Origin: Roseovarius halotolerans
GTDB lineage: Bacteria; Pseudomonadota; Alphaproteobacteria; Rhodobacterales; Rhodobacteraceae
Assembly (NCBI RefSeq): GCF_900172255.1
Contig: NZ_FWFU01000001.1
Coordinates: 620,001-684,000 of the forward strand
Reading direction: 5' to 3'
Length of the DNA stretch: 64,000 nucleotides
Shown one piece after another: positions 33,165-41,661 of this stretch (position 1 is its first letter; each line of letters starts with the position of its first letter). The notes under the pieces were generated by a model, which was given only the letters and a program-made list of their open reading frames with translations, ran no database searches and was not told the DNA's origin. The translations under genes and the position numbers were made by a program.

Positions 33165-34418
33165 CTATCCCCCTCTGGTCGCCAGCTGGCGCGGAGTCAT
33201 AATATCGATCCCACGTCCCAACCGTGTTGTCTGTGCGTAATTAATCAAAACCTCCCTCTCATCCGGGCCGAGCGGCGGATCGGGGTGAAGGATGCGGAGG
33301 TCGTCTTCCTCTCCGGCATCGATCCCCTGCGCAATTCGGGCGTTGATCCAGTGCGATAGGGTCAGGGGTTCCGGCGCATGCGGAGCCCACCAAGCCACGT
33401 CCAACTCAGGTCGTTCGCGAGCAAGGTCTCTCTGGTGCATCCACAGAGCTCGCTTGAGGCACTCATCCACAAGCAGATTGAGCGCCCGATACACGTCTCT
33501 CTTCTGCCACTGCCCGTCCAGTTTTCGGACGGCGACGCGCGCCACGTGATCCATGAGGAACGAGCCCCGCTCTTCCCCGAAGCCTATAGCGTCCATCATG
33601 ATGACCGGCATGCCATGCGTTTTGGCAATCGCCACTTCCCGTTGGCACCAAGTCCGGCTGGAGTAAAGATCAGTTCGGATCGCGAGCATGGCGCTTGTTC
33701 CGGCATTTTGCGTAAGTGCAGCGTCCCAATCCGTGCCGGGTTGTAGGTCGCTCGCGTCGAAATACTCTTTCAGGCGCGTGCTGCCGATAACGTCGCGGAC
33801 GAGGCCAACGAGTGCATCCACATCTTCCCCTTCGACATAACTGTGCCGTTTGGTGTGGCTGATGAAAGCGGTCAGCCTGTCCATCTCGTCCGGCGAAATC
33901 AACTGTGCGATGCCTTGCGTCAAGTCGCGGCAGAGCATGCTCTGAACATCCTCGCCATGCTGCTCCGGTTCTCCGGCTGCCACGAACTGATATTTGCCTA
34001 AGATACCGCCCAGCTGGGTGCCGTTCGTTGCTCCGTTCGAGAGCAGGTACGGGAAGACCCCAAACTGCTCCGGCCCGGCCTCCTCGGTTGCCCTTACGGT
34101 GGCGATGTAAGCATGCCAGGCCGAGTTCGTGTCTTCGACGCTTGCCGCGAGTTCAGTTCCGAGTAACGGGACAACTGCAACGAACCTAGCCGGTCGGATC
34201 CCGTTCGGGGCGGGGCTAGCCTCCGAGTAGACCGGTCTCGGCGGCCTCCCTGGACCATCCCATGCTGCACTGCGAAACGAAACCTGGACACCGCCGCCGA
34301 TCACCCCAGAGAAGGTCGGGCCCTGCATGAAATGCTCGAAGATGGCCTTGGCCGTGGCGGCGCCTTGCCGGTCGCCGGGGTGCCAGACAACGTAGATTTC
34401 TAGGATCGGTGGCAGCAT
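33165..34418 (-). CDS. TIR-domain protein with N-terminal extension, partner of the SLOG gene
   Basis: A 417-residue protein (ATG 34418 behind GAAAGGAC; a longer start at 34493 is unlikely). Residues 1-200 form an extension starting LPPILEIYVVWHPGDRQGA, itself Rossmann-like. The TIR domain spans about 205-320: TAFISHTKRHSY, LKEYFDASDLQPGTDWD, AMLAIRTDLYSSRTWCQREV, where the Glu of CQREV is the expected NADase residue. The C-terminal about 90 residues are unassigned. First gene of a two-gene unit with the SLOG protein, divergent from the TIR/Nmad2/MazG/UDG operon. Confidence 0.88.
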   Translation of the reverse strand: MLPPILEIYVVWHPGDRQGAATAKAIFEHFMQGPTFSGVIGGGVQVSFRSAAWDGPGRPPRPVYSEASPAPNGIRPARFVAVVPLLGTELAASVEDTNSAWHAYIATVRATEEAGPEQFGVFPYLLSNGATNGTQLGGILGKYQFVAAGEPEQHGEDVQSMLCRDLTQGIAQLISPDEMDRLTAFISHTKRHSYVEGEDVDALVGLVRDVIGSTRLKEYFDASDLQPGTDWDAALTQNAGTSAMLAIRTDLYSSRTWCQREVAIAKTHGMPVIMMDAIGFGEERGSFLMDHVARVAVRKLDGQWQKRDVYRALNLLVDECLKRALWMHQRDLARERPELDVAWWAPHAPEPLTLSHWINARIAQGIDAGEEDDLRILHPDPPLGPDEREVLINYAQTTRLGRGIDIMTPRQLATRGG

Positions 34419-34524
34419 GTGTGTCCTTTCTCGCAAAGGGCGATTCGCGCTCGCACAACTCGCAGATGTGGTATATCCTACCAATGGGCACACTGTATAT
34501 CGCTTGCCCGAGAGGATAGCACCG
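34419..34524. promoter_or_regulatory. Bidirectional promoter region between the two TIR operons
   Basis: 106 bases separate the two divergent TIR starts. The segment is AT-rich for this window and holds two TATATC boxes about 26 bases apart, each usable as a -10 element on the plus strand. The shared region suggests coordinated expression of both operons. Confidence 0.4.
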
Positions 34525-35001
34525 ATGCCAGATCAGATCAAAAATGTATTTATCAGCCACGTCCACAAAGACGACGCGGGCCTTACCGATCTCAAGAACC
34601 TGCTCAAAAGCAAGGGTATGAACGTCAGGGACAGCTCGATCACCAATGACAAGCCGAACAACGCGAATTCCCCAGAGTACATCAAGTCGGCAATTCTCGG
34701 CCCGCGCATAGATTGGTCCGGTTGCATGATCGTGTACATCTCTCCCGAAACCAAAGACAGCGAGTGGGTGAACTGGGAAATCGAAAGGGCGCACAAGCAG
34801 GACAAGACCATCGTCGGGGTGTGGGAGCGCGGTGCCAACGGGTGCGAGGTTCCGGAGGCATTGGACGAATACGGTCATGCCATCGTTGGCTGGAACGCCG
34901 ACAAGATCATCGACGCGATTAACGGCGACTACGAGGGCTTCGAAGGCCCCGACGGTATGCCGTCGCCGCAGCGAGCGATACACCGCCATCCCTGTGGTTG
35001 A
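34525..35001 (+). CDS. ThsB-like (MTH538-type) TIR protein
   Basis: A 158-residue stand-alone TIR-like protein: KNVFISHVHKDDAGLTDLKN, GPRIDWSGCMIVYISPETKD and SEWVNWEIERAHKQDK, with the Glu of NWEIE at the catalytic NADase position. The MTH538/DUF1863 TIR family includes Thoeris ThsB, which makes a cyclic or His-linked ADP-ribose signal on infection. The ATG at 34525 follows GAGAGGATAGC. First gene of a four-gene operon with Nmad2, MazG-like and UDG-like proteins. Confidence 0.87.
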   Translation: MPDQIKNVFISHVHKDDAGLTDLKNLLKSKGMNVRDSSITNDKPNNANSPEYIKSAILGPRIDWSGCMIVYISPETKDSEWVNWEIERAHKQDKTIVGVWERGANGCEVPEALDEYGHAIVGWNADKIIDAINGDYEGFEGPDGMPSPQRAIHRHPCG

Positions 35002-35011
35002 AGAGGTTGGC

Positions 35012-35638
35012 ATGCCCATCCTTCACAGCTACATCGTGGCCTATGACAGTGGGTTTGCCCCCAACCCATTCAACGGTTTTTGCACGCTCGCCACCTGCAA
35101 GCCGGACATTAGGAAACATGCTGCCCTCGGCGACTGGATCATCGGGACTGGCAGCGACCGGGTAGGCGTGCGCCGAGGCGGGTTTCTGGTTTACGCCATG
35201 CGCGTACAAGAAGCACTGACCTTCGCCGAATACTGGAGCGATCCGCGCTTTGCCCGCAAGAAACCCAACCTTGGGGGAAGTTACCGTATGGCTTGCGGTG
35301 ACAATATCTACAGCCCTAATCTTGCGGAAGGTGGCTGGAACCAACTCAATTCCTACCATAGCCGCAACGACGGTTCGCCGTTTCAAAAGCACATCAACCG
35401 CGACACTTCGGTAGACAGGGTGCTCGTCAGCCAGGACTTCGTCTACTTCGGCGCCGAAGGGCCGGAAGTGCCGGAGGCACTCAGGGATGCCGGTCTGGTA
35501 CTGGCAGGTAGGGGCCGCCGGAAAATCACGGAAACAGCCAAGATCGCAGCCTTTGAAGCATGGCTGGACGACCTTGGCGTAGTCGGATACCAAGGTCGGC
35601 CATTCGACATGGTTGTGGAGGCGCGAAAACGAAAATGA
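35012..35638 (+). CDS. Nmad2 (nucleotide modification associated domain 2) protein
   Basis: A 208-residue protein with the Nmad2 pattern from its first residues: MPILHSYIVAYDSGFAPNPF, GFCTLATCKPDIRKHA and GDWIIGTGSDRVG. Nmad families were predicted from gene context to act on, or recognise, modified nucleotides and bases. The ATG at 35012 lies 10 bases after the TIR stop; the stop overlaps the MazG-like start. Its presence between a TIR protein and two nucleotide/base-directed enzymes is uncommon. Confidence 0.85.
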   Translation: MPILHSYIVAYDSGFAPNPFNGFCTLATCKPDIRKHAALGDWIIGTGSDRVGVRRGGFLVYAMRVQEALTFAEYWSDPRFARKKPNLGGSYRMACGDNIYSPNLAEGGWNQLNSYHSRNDGSPFQKHINRDTSVDRVLVSQDFVYFGAEGPEVPEALRDAGLVLAGRGRRKITETAKIAAFEAWLDDLGVVGYQGRPFDMVVEARKRK

Positions 35639-36789
35639 CCGGTGCAGGTAAGAGCCCCCACGTGTTGCTATCAGAATACGAAAAAGCCGTAGCCCCGACG
35701 GATCGCTTCCTTGACACCGATGTGACCCCGATCTTGCTCGGGCTGTTCGGGGAAGTTGGCAGCGTCATGAGCACGTCCAAAAAACTTCACAGGGAAAAGG
35801 GCGCATTTGCTGGCGGCTATATGCGCGATGTCGAAGAGGAACTTGGTGACACGCTCTGGTATGTCGCAGCCTTGTGCAGGCGGCTCAAACTGAGCCTTGC
35901 CGATTTGTTCGCGGAGGTTCTCGGAAGCGGGAACTACGCAGTCCACATTGCCGCCAATTCTGATCCGCGCCACCCTGTCGCACAGGTCATAAGTGCAAGT
36001 GACCTTGCCCCGCTCGATACGGTCCTGCTGAGATTGGGCGAACGCTCGGCCAGACTGCTAGGCGTAGAGATGGAGGCCAAGACGGCGAAACCGCTCTTGC
36101 TGGACTTCATAGCGGTTTACATTGAAGCGTTGCAGGCATCCGGCGTGCCCTTTTCGACTGTTCTTGGGGGAAATATCACCAAGGTGACCGGGCGCTTTCT
36201 GAAACCTGCGGCCGAAGACCTACCCGACTTCGACTCCACGTTCCCTTCGGAAGAGCAATTGCCGCGAACGTTCGAGATCCAAATCACTCAACGCCCGAAC
36301 GGGCGCAGCTACCTGCGTTGGCACGGGGTCTTCATCGGCGACCCTCTGTCTGACAACATCGCCGATCCCGACGGTTACCGTTTTCACGATGTATTTCATT
36401 TTGCCAATGCTGCAATCCTGCACTGGTCTCCAACGTTCCGCGCGCTCATCAAGCACAAGCGCAAGAGCAAGCCAGAGGTCGATGAGGCCCAGGATAGCGG
36501 TCGCGCCATTGTCGTGGATGAGGGCGTGTCCGCATACATCTTCTCGCATGCCAAGACGCTGAATTTCTTTGAAGGTCAAAATTCAGTATCTTTCGATTTG
36601 CTAAAGGCGATCCAGAACTTCGTGCGCGGCTATGAGGTGGAGCAATGCCCCCTCAATCTCTGGGAGAAGGCTATCTTGCAGGGATTCGAAGTGTTCCGGC
36701 AAATGCGCCTGAATAATGGCGGTATCGTCATCGGCAACAGAGATGAAAGAACAATTCGGTATAAGCAACTGGGGGGAGAAAGAACGTGA
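35635..36789 (+). CDS. MazG-like NTP pyrophosphohydrolase with long C-terminal domain
   Basis: A 384-residue protein overlapping the Nmad2 stop by four bases. Residues about 10-100 carry the MazG all-alpha signature: LLGLFGEVGSVMSTSKKL and VEEELGDTLWYVAALC, with the metal-binding acidic residues. Standard MazG-like proteins are about 110-150 residues; here about 250 more follow, including YRFHDVFHFANAAILHWSP and GRAIVVDEGVSAYIFSHAK, a conserved-looking second domain of unknown activity. Probable role: hydrolysis of unusual or signalling nucleoside triphosphates. Confidence 0.84.
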   Translation: MTGAGKSPHVLLSEYEKAVAPTDRFLDTDVTPILLGLFGEVGSVMSTSKKLHREKGAFAGGYMRDVEEELGDTLWYVAALCRRLKLSLADLFAEVLGSGNYAVHIAANSDPRHPVAQVISASDLAPLDTVLLRLGERSARLLGVEMEAKTAKPLLLDFIAVYIEALQASGVPFSTVLGGNITKVTGRFLKPAAEDLPDFDSTFPSEEQLPRTFEIQITQRPNGRSYLRWHGVFIGDPLSDNIADPDGYRFHDVFHFANAAILHWSPTFRALIKHKRKSKPEVDEAQDSGRAIVVDEGVSAYIFSHAKTLNFFEGQNSVSFDLLKAIQNFVRGYEVEQCPLNLWEKAILQGFEVFRQMRLNNGGIVIGNRDERTIRYKQLGGERT

Positions 36790-37526
36790 GCGCAAAGGAC
36801 ATTCTTAGTGCATTAGGACAGCTTGATTTCGAGAACACCTTTAATCCCTATTTTGACCGGTGCCCGGTCCATGATGCGGCGGAGGCTCCCGAACTGCGGA
36901 GTTACTATCTCCTTGAAATGCTTGAACGGGCGGCGTCGAGCAACCTAGATGCGATTTGGGTGGGGCGCGATCTCGGGTATCGCGGTGGCCGGAGGACCGG
37001 CCTTGCCCTGACTGATGACATCCACTTTTCCAATCACCTGGTCCGGTGGGACCTCGAGCCGAAAAGACCCACCTTTGGCGCGCCAGTGGCCGAAAGAACG
37101 GCAGCGGCGATTTGGGATATCTTGATGCGGGTCAGGGTGCCGGTTTTCTTGTGGAACGTCTTTCCGCTTCACCCCTACGAGAGTGGCGATCCGTTCTCGA
37201 ATCGTGCGCACAACGCCCGTGAACGTAAGGCCGGAACCGATATCCTGATTAGCATCGTGGACTACCTTAAGCCGCAACGGCTCGTTGCGGTCGGAAACGA
37301 TGCCTTCAATGTTCTTTCCGATGCGCTTCCCGACGAGAAAGTCTTCAAGGTTCGTCATCCGAGTTACGGTGGACAAAACGAGTTCTTGGAAACCATGCGG
37401 GTCCTATACGCAGACACACTGATTGAAACGGAGCCCGACCTCTTTTCTGTGAGCGTATCCAATGACCAGCTCGAGTGTCCGAGTAGAGGCGAGCCCACTT
37501 CAGAGTTTTCTTGGGATTGCCTTTAA
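36786..37526 (+). CDS. Uracil-DNA-glycosylase-superfamily protein
   Basis: A 246-residue protein starting at a GTG that overlaps the MazG-like stop. UDG-superfamily motifs are visible: WVGRDLGYRGGRRTGLALTD near residue 58 (water-activating loop region), PVFLWNVFPLHPYESGDP, LVAVGNDAF and the C-terminal VRHPSYGGQNEF, equivalent to the HPSP leucine-loop motif. Superfamily members excise damaged or modified bases; one phage-defence glycosylase (Brig1) removes glucosylated cytosine. Substrate here is unknown, but the context suggests targeting of modified phage DNA or removal of uracil. Confidence 0.85.
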   Translation: MSAKDILSALGQLDFENTFNPYFDRCPVHDAAEAPELRSYYLLEMLERAASSNLDAIWVGRDLGYRGGRRTGLALTDDIHFSNHLVRWDLEPKRPTFGAPVAERTAAAIWDILMRVRVPVFLWNVFPLHPYESGDPFSNRAHNARERKAGTDILISIVDYLKPQRLVAVGNDAFNVLSDALPDEKVFKVRHPSYGGQNEFLETMRVLYADTLIETEPDLFSVSVSNDQLECPSRGEPTSEFSWDCL

Positions 37527-37571
37527 GGCGATAAATGCGGAGCGCCTCTCACCGAAGGCGGAGGGAAATTG

Positions 37572-38105
37572 ATGGAGCAAGTTCGAAGAAAGTGTTTCAT
37601 TTCTTATCACCACGCGGATCAAGCGGCAGTTAATCAATTCATTCGTGACTTTGACCACACTCATGACTGCTTTATCGCGCGAGGGCTGGGCGAAGAAATG
37701 CCCGGTGACGTGATCCAAAGCACTAACACCGATTATGTAATGTCGAAGATTCGAGAGCGCTTCCTCTCAGATTCAACGGTAACAATAGTCTTGATGGGCG
37801 GCTGCACCTGGTCTAGGCGTTACGTCGATTGGGAGATCCAATCGTCACTGCGCCGAGGGCAGACCATAACGCCGAATGGCCTGCTCGGTATCAAGTTGCG
37901 TTCGTTCACGAGCTTTCCTCCACGTTTTGAAAACAATTTGTCATCGGATTGGCCGAGGGTGGACTGCTATGCTCGCCACATGGACTATCCGACTTCGACC
38001 CAAGCCCTTTCCGACGCAATCGAGGCGGCCTATGCGCGCCGGACAACTCATGACCATCTAATCGTAAACCCCCGAGACCGAATGAGCTACAACCGGCAGT
38101 GTTGA
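37572..38105 (+). CDS. TIR-like (DUF1863/ThsB-type) protein
   Basis: A 177-residue protein: RKCFISYHHADQAAVNQFIR at the start, STVTIVLMGGCTWSRRYVDW and WEIQSSLRRGQTITPNGLLG, retaining the Glu after the tryptophan. It matches the MTH538-type TIR family. The ATG at 37572 is preceded by GAGGGA; it lies 45 bases after the UDG-like gene in the same direction, so it may belong to that operon or be a separate insertion. Base composition from here to about 38800 is noticeably more AT-rich than its neighbours. Confidence 0.85.
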   Translation: MEQVRRKCFISYHHADQAAVNQFIRDFDHTHDCFIARGLGEEMPGDVIQSTNTDYVMSKIRERFLSDSTVTIVLMGGCTWSRRYVDWEIQSSLRRGQTITPNGLLGIKLRSFTSFPPRFENNLSSDWPRVDCYARHMDYPTSTQALSDAIEAAYARRTTHDHLIVNPRDRMSYNRQC

Positions 38106-38239
38106 TGACTAATCCGACGCAACCGGCACAGAAAATCGCGGGCGATCTGTTTTCTTCAGATACTCTAGCCGTCAATAGTTTCCCAAAAAATGCCAAATGA
38201 CGCTCAATAAGTAGGTTCGCGGAAAGGCTGGATAGCTGA

Positions 38240-38791
38240 TTGATTGTCTATACAACAAAGGAAGAATTCCGACAATTTTCGAATGAGTTGCCTCTCAACG
38301 AGAGAACGGAGCTGCGCAAAAGAGCCCAAGCGCGTTCCCCGGAGGGAGCAACATTTCTGTCGCGCTCGAGTAAAGACGAGGATCTGGTCGTGGGGGCCAT
38401 CCGCGTCTTAGAAAACCATGGCGCCACCGTTTACATAGACAAGAAGGATCCGGAGCTGCCGCCTTACACTTCTGAACAAACGGCCCTAACATTGAAAAGG
38501 CGGATCGAGCAGACTAGAAAGTTTGTCCTTCTCGCTACTGAGAATAGCAAAGAAAGCAAGTGGGTGCCGTGGGAATTGGGCATTGCGGACGGTAAGAAAG
38601 GGCTAAGTAGGATAGCTCTTTTCCCTGCCGTTAATGAGCGGTATGATAATTCATGGACCACGTGGGAGTATATGGGGCTGTATCATCGGATCGTTTGGGG
38701 TGACCTTGAAGGCTACGAGAAACGCCTTTGGATGGTTCTTGACGAAACGAGAAACACAGCCATCCCACTTTCTAGGTGGCTCAACGGTTGA
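38240..38791 (+). CDS. TIR-domain protein
   Basis: A 183-residue protein read from a TTG immediately after an in-frame TGA; no better start exists. TIR motifs: ATFLSRSSKDEDLVVGAIRV, ATVYIDKKDPELPPYTSEQT, RKFVLLATENSKESKWVPWE and LGIADGKKG, with the catalytic-type Glu in PWELG. It belongs to a different TIR subfamily from the two preceding ThsB-like proteins. AT-rich relative to the window, suggesting separate acquisition. Confidence 0.82.
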   Translation: MIVYTTKEEFRQFSNELPLNERTELRKRAQARSPEGATFLSRSSKDEDLVVGAIRVLENHGATVYIDKKDPELPPYTSEQTALTLKRRIEQTRKFVLLATENSKESKWVPWELGIADGKKGLSRIALFPAVNERYDNSWTTWEYMGLYHRIVWGDLEGYEKRLWMVLDETRNTAIPLSRWLNG

Positions 38792-39068
38792 GCAGGGAGC
38801 CACGAACTAGTTGCTCCACGGCTACTCTTCCCTCGGCACGGCAGCGATGCGGCCCAGTCACGTTCTGCGCATTGCGGTCGGCCGACCAGCCGCAGCCAAC
38901 CGTTGTTTCCCGCCCGGTTTGACCGTTCTTGCTCGCCGTGGCGAACGGCTGCTTACGGGTGCCACTCCGGAGGGGTCAAGCGACTGAGGTCGGGGCGCGA
39001 AGAGGACGTCGGCCTCGAGGCGTCCGAACGGCAGCTATGGGCCGACCGCTACCGACCGGCCCGACTTC
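38792..39068. other. Gene-free stretch right of the TIR genes
   Basis: Return to GC-rich composition. I see no gene here; together with the integrase remnant it forms the boundary between the TIR cluster and the oxidoreductase cassettes. Confidence 0.5.
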
Positions 39069-39164
39069 TTAGAGTTCCAGCGCTTCCGCGATGGCGAGCG
39101 CATCTTCGAGCTGGACGCCGAGGTGGCGCACAATCCTCTCCATCTTCGTGTGGTCGAGCACCGC
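39069..39164 (-). pseudogene. Tyrosine integrase remnant (last about 31 codons)
   Basis: The minus strand encodes LDHTKMERIVRHLGVQLEDA followed by LAIAEALEL and a stop. This is the C-terminal end common to alphaproteobacterial plasmid/phage integrases (GHTKLxSTVRYLGVExEDAL type), including the segment that normally contains the tyrosine, here replaced by His (VRHLGV). Nothing upstream continues the gene. It marks a deletion or recombination scar at the right edge of the TIR island. Confidence 0.65.
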
Positions 39165-39237
39165 TGACCTCAGCATCCTTGGTCTACTAGAAGGGCCTTT
39201 TGAAAGGTGCAGGAGCCGGGGGCGGCGATAAGGGTGA

Positions 39238-40017
39238 TCACGCTGTCGGCACGGTGCCGCCATCGATCACGTATTCGGTGCCTGTTATGGTCCCGGCGCG
39301 GTCGGAAGCGAGGAAGGCGACCAGGTTCGCGATTTCGCCAGGTTTTGACGGACGCCCAATCGGCACCCCGCCCAGCGAGTCCATGATCATGCGCTTACCC
39401 GCTTCCACGTCAACTCCGTGCTCCGTCGCGAGGCGTTTGGCCAGCTCGACGGAGGACTCAGTTTCGATCCAGCCCGGAGAGACGCGGACAACCCGCACAC
39501 CCTTTGGCGAGACCTGTTTCGACAGGCTCTTGCTGTAGGTGGACAGGGCCGCCTTTGCGGCGGCATAGGCCGTCGTCGCCTCTGGCAGCGGCAGTTCGCG
39601 CTGGATGGATGTGACGTGGATCACGACGCCGCTGCCCCTCGCCTCCATCTCCGGAACAAGCGCACGGTCGAGGCGGACCGCCGGCATCAGGTTCAGGTCG
39701 AGCTCGCGCCACCATTCGTCGTCGCCAAGCGCCCTGTAGCCGCCCGCGGGCGCCGAGGAGCCGCCGAGCATGTGGACGATGATGTCGACACCACCCAGCC
39801 TTTCGCGCACGGCTTCGACCACCTTGACGCAACCCTCGGCCCGGGTCAGGTCCGCCTCCACGAACCGGCCTTCCGGCATCTCCGGCGGCCTTGTCCGCGC
39901 CGTCGTCAGGACGTCGGCGCCAAGCTCCTTGAACAGGGCCACGGTCGCCCCTCCGGCACCGCGCGTGCCGGAGGTGACTAGAGCCCGCTTTCCCTCGAAG
40001 GTCAGGAAGGGGCTCAT
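39238..40017 (-). CDS. SDR-family NAD(P)-dependent oxidoreductase
   Basis: A 259-residue classical short-chain dehydrogenase. The cofactor motif reads [18 protein letters not shown] near residue 12 (TGxxxGxG type), the active site YAAAK follows [10 protein letters not shown] with the conserved Ser/Tyr/Lys, and the tail is [18 protein letters not shown]. Substrate unknown. The ATG at 40017 overlaps the stop of a SnoaL-like gene, so the two form an operon facing away from a LysR regulator. Confidence 0.92.
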   Translation of the reverse strand: MSPFLTFEGKRALVTSGTRGAGGATVALFKELGADVLTTARTRPPEMPEGRFVEADLTRAEGCVKVVEAVRERLGGVDIIVHMLGGSSAPAGGYRALGDDEWWRELDLNLMPAVRLDRALVPEMEARGSGVVIHVTSIQRELPLPEATTAYAAAKAALSTYSKSLSKQVSPKGVRVVRVSPGWIETESSVELAKRLATEHGVDVEAGKRMIMDSLGGVPIGRPSKPGEIANLVAFLASDRAGTITGTEYVIDGGTVPTA

Positions 40018-40343
40018 GACACGATCTCCAGTTCGGCGATCTTGTTCCCGCGAAGGACGAAGAAATAGCGCAGGTCGACCGGGCTTCCGGGGAAGTTGCC
40101 GACAAGGTGGCTGGTGACGATCGTGCGCTGGCCGTCTTCCGCGATTTCGAACGGCTCTACCGTGTAGGTGTATAGCGTGGAGGCATTGGCCATCCACTGC
40201 CGGATCGCGTCGCGGCCCGTGTAGGTATTGCCTTCGTCGATAACCGTGGCGTCCTGCGTGAAGACCTCGGCGATGGCCTGCGCGTTGCCCTTCTTGTCGG
40301 CCGAGAAATACGCCTCAATCGCGTCTGGCAGTTCGATACTCAT
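40014..40343 (-). CDS. SnoaL-like / NTF2-fold protein
   Basis: A 109-residue protein of the nuclear transport factor 2 fold: [40 protein letters not shown] and [18 protein letters not shown]. Proteins of this class are small-molecule binding or isomerase-like. Translationally coupled to the SDR gene downstream and divergent from the LysR gene at 40500. Confidence 0.9.
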   Translation of the reverse strand: MSIELPDAIEAYFSADKKGNAQAIAEVFTQDATVIDEGNTYTGRDAIRQWMANASTLYTYTVEPFEIAEDGQRTIVTSHLVGNFPGSPVDLRYFFVLRGNKIAELEIVS

Positions 40344-40499
40344 GATGGCTCTCCTGTCTGGGTAAGGATCGGTGGCAGCGACCGGTCTCGCCGCTTGACC
40401 TCTCGGATCGGGACCGGTGCCACGAGCCAGAATTTAAGGGTTTGACATAATGCGGATAAGCAGGACAAATCCGGATGTGGAGTTTGAATTTTCGGGATA

Positions 40500-41408
40500 A
40501 TGGGAACCTACAAGCTGTCCGATTTCGACGCGGTCCTTGCGATTGCCCGCAGGGGATCGTTCCGGGCCGCCGCGCTGGACGTGGGGATGTCCACGAGCGC
40601 GCTCAGCAGCGCGGTTGCGAAGCTCGAGGAGCAACTCGGCGTGCGGCTTTTCAATCGCACCACCCGCAGCGTGTCGCTGACCGCCGCCGGGCAGCGCTTC
40701 GTCGATCAAGTCAAGCCGGCGCTCAAGGACATTCACGGCGCGATCGACACGGTCCGCTCGCAGCAGGAGACTCCCACCGGTATTCTGCGCATCAACACCT
40801 TCGCCACGGCGGGCCGGGAGATCCTGTCGCCACTCGTCCTCGAATACCTACGGCGGTTCCCGAGGGTGCAGATCGACCTCGTGACCGAAGGCAACCTCAT
40901 CGACATCGTGGCGGACGGTTTCGATTTTGGGGTGCGCAGCCAGAACCTTGTGCCGACCGATATGATCGCCATCCCGCTCGGACCCGCCCGGCGCTACGCG
41001 GTCGTCGCGACACCCGCCTATTTCGAAAGCCGGGAACCGCCTAAGGTGCCTTCCGATCTGATGGCGCATGCCTGCATTCGGACACGCCTGCCAAACGGTG
41101 GGCTATTTCGCTGGCAGTTCGAAGCCGAGGGCCGGCCGGTTCATGTCGATGTCGAAGGGCCGATTACGCTGGACGAAGCCAGCCTCGCGCGCATTGCCGT
41201 GCTCGATGGTCTCGGGATCGGGTTCTTCATGGAGTCGGACGTGCGAGAGGATATCGAGACGGGACGGCTGGTGCGTATTCTCGACGCCTGGACGCCGCCG
41301 CTGGCGCCGCTTTGCCTATACTATCCCAGTCGGCGCAATCCGCCGGCGGCCTTCAAGGCCTTCGTCGACCTGGCACGGGAACTCGCGCGTTTCTTGAGAC
41401 CGAGTTGA
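40500..41408 (+). CDS. LysR-family transcriptional regulator
   Basis: A 302-residue LysR protein: N-terminal winged helix-turn-helix ([40 protein letters not shown]), then the periplasmic-binding-like effector domain ([20 protein letters not shown]). Divergent from the SnoaL/SDR operon, so it very likely regulates it. The 156-base gap between them should contain the LysR-binding site. Confidence 0.93.
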   Translation: MGTYKLSDFDAVLAIARRGSFRAAALDVGMSTSALSSAVAKLEEQLGVRLFNRTTRSVSLTAAGQRFVDQVKPALKDIHGAIDTVRSQQETPTGILRINTFATAGREILSPLVLEYLRRFPRVQIDLVTEGNLIDIVADGFDFGVRSQNLVPTDMIAIPLGPARRYAVVATPAYFESREPPKVPSDLMAHACIRTRLPNGGLFRWQFEAEGRPVHVDVEGPITLDEASLARIAVLDGLGIGFFMESDVREDIETGRLVRILDAWTPPLAPLCLYYPSRRNPPAAFKAFVDLARELARFLRPS

Positions 41409-41661
41409 AGGCGTCTTGCTCATCCCGTCGCAAAAGCACGCAGTGGGAGCCCAACATCAATGCAGCGAACGATTGAGAGGCCTCTCACCTCTGACCTTCG
41501 CGCATCCGATTGTGCCGCGCAATGTGCCGAAAGGCTGGTCCGGGGAAGCTGCGTTGCAGCGATGACCACCTGGCGAATGTCGCCTGTGGGCCGGAAGTGA
41601 AGGAGCGCGGCGCGGATCAAGCACCACCGGCTGCCGCGCTTCCGCAAGCCGTCTTCGAGCG

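Noticed and set aside
32302-38791. Calling the TIR cluster a standard Thoeris system
   Set aside because: There is no ThsA with SIR2-SLOG or membrane-Macro architecture; the SLOG protein has no effector domain, and the operon has extra nucleotide-directed enzymes.
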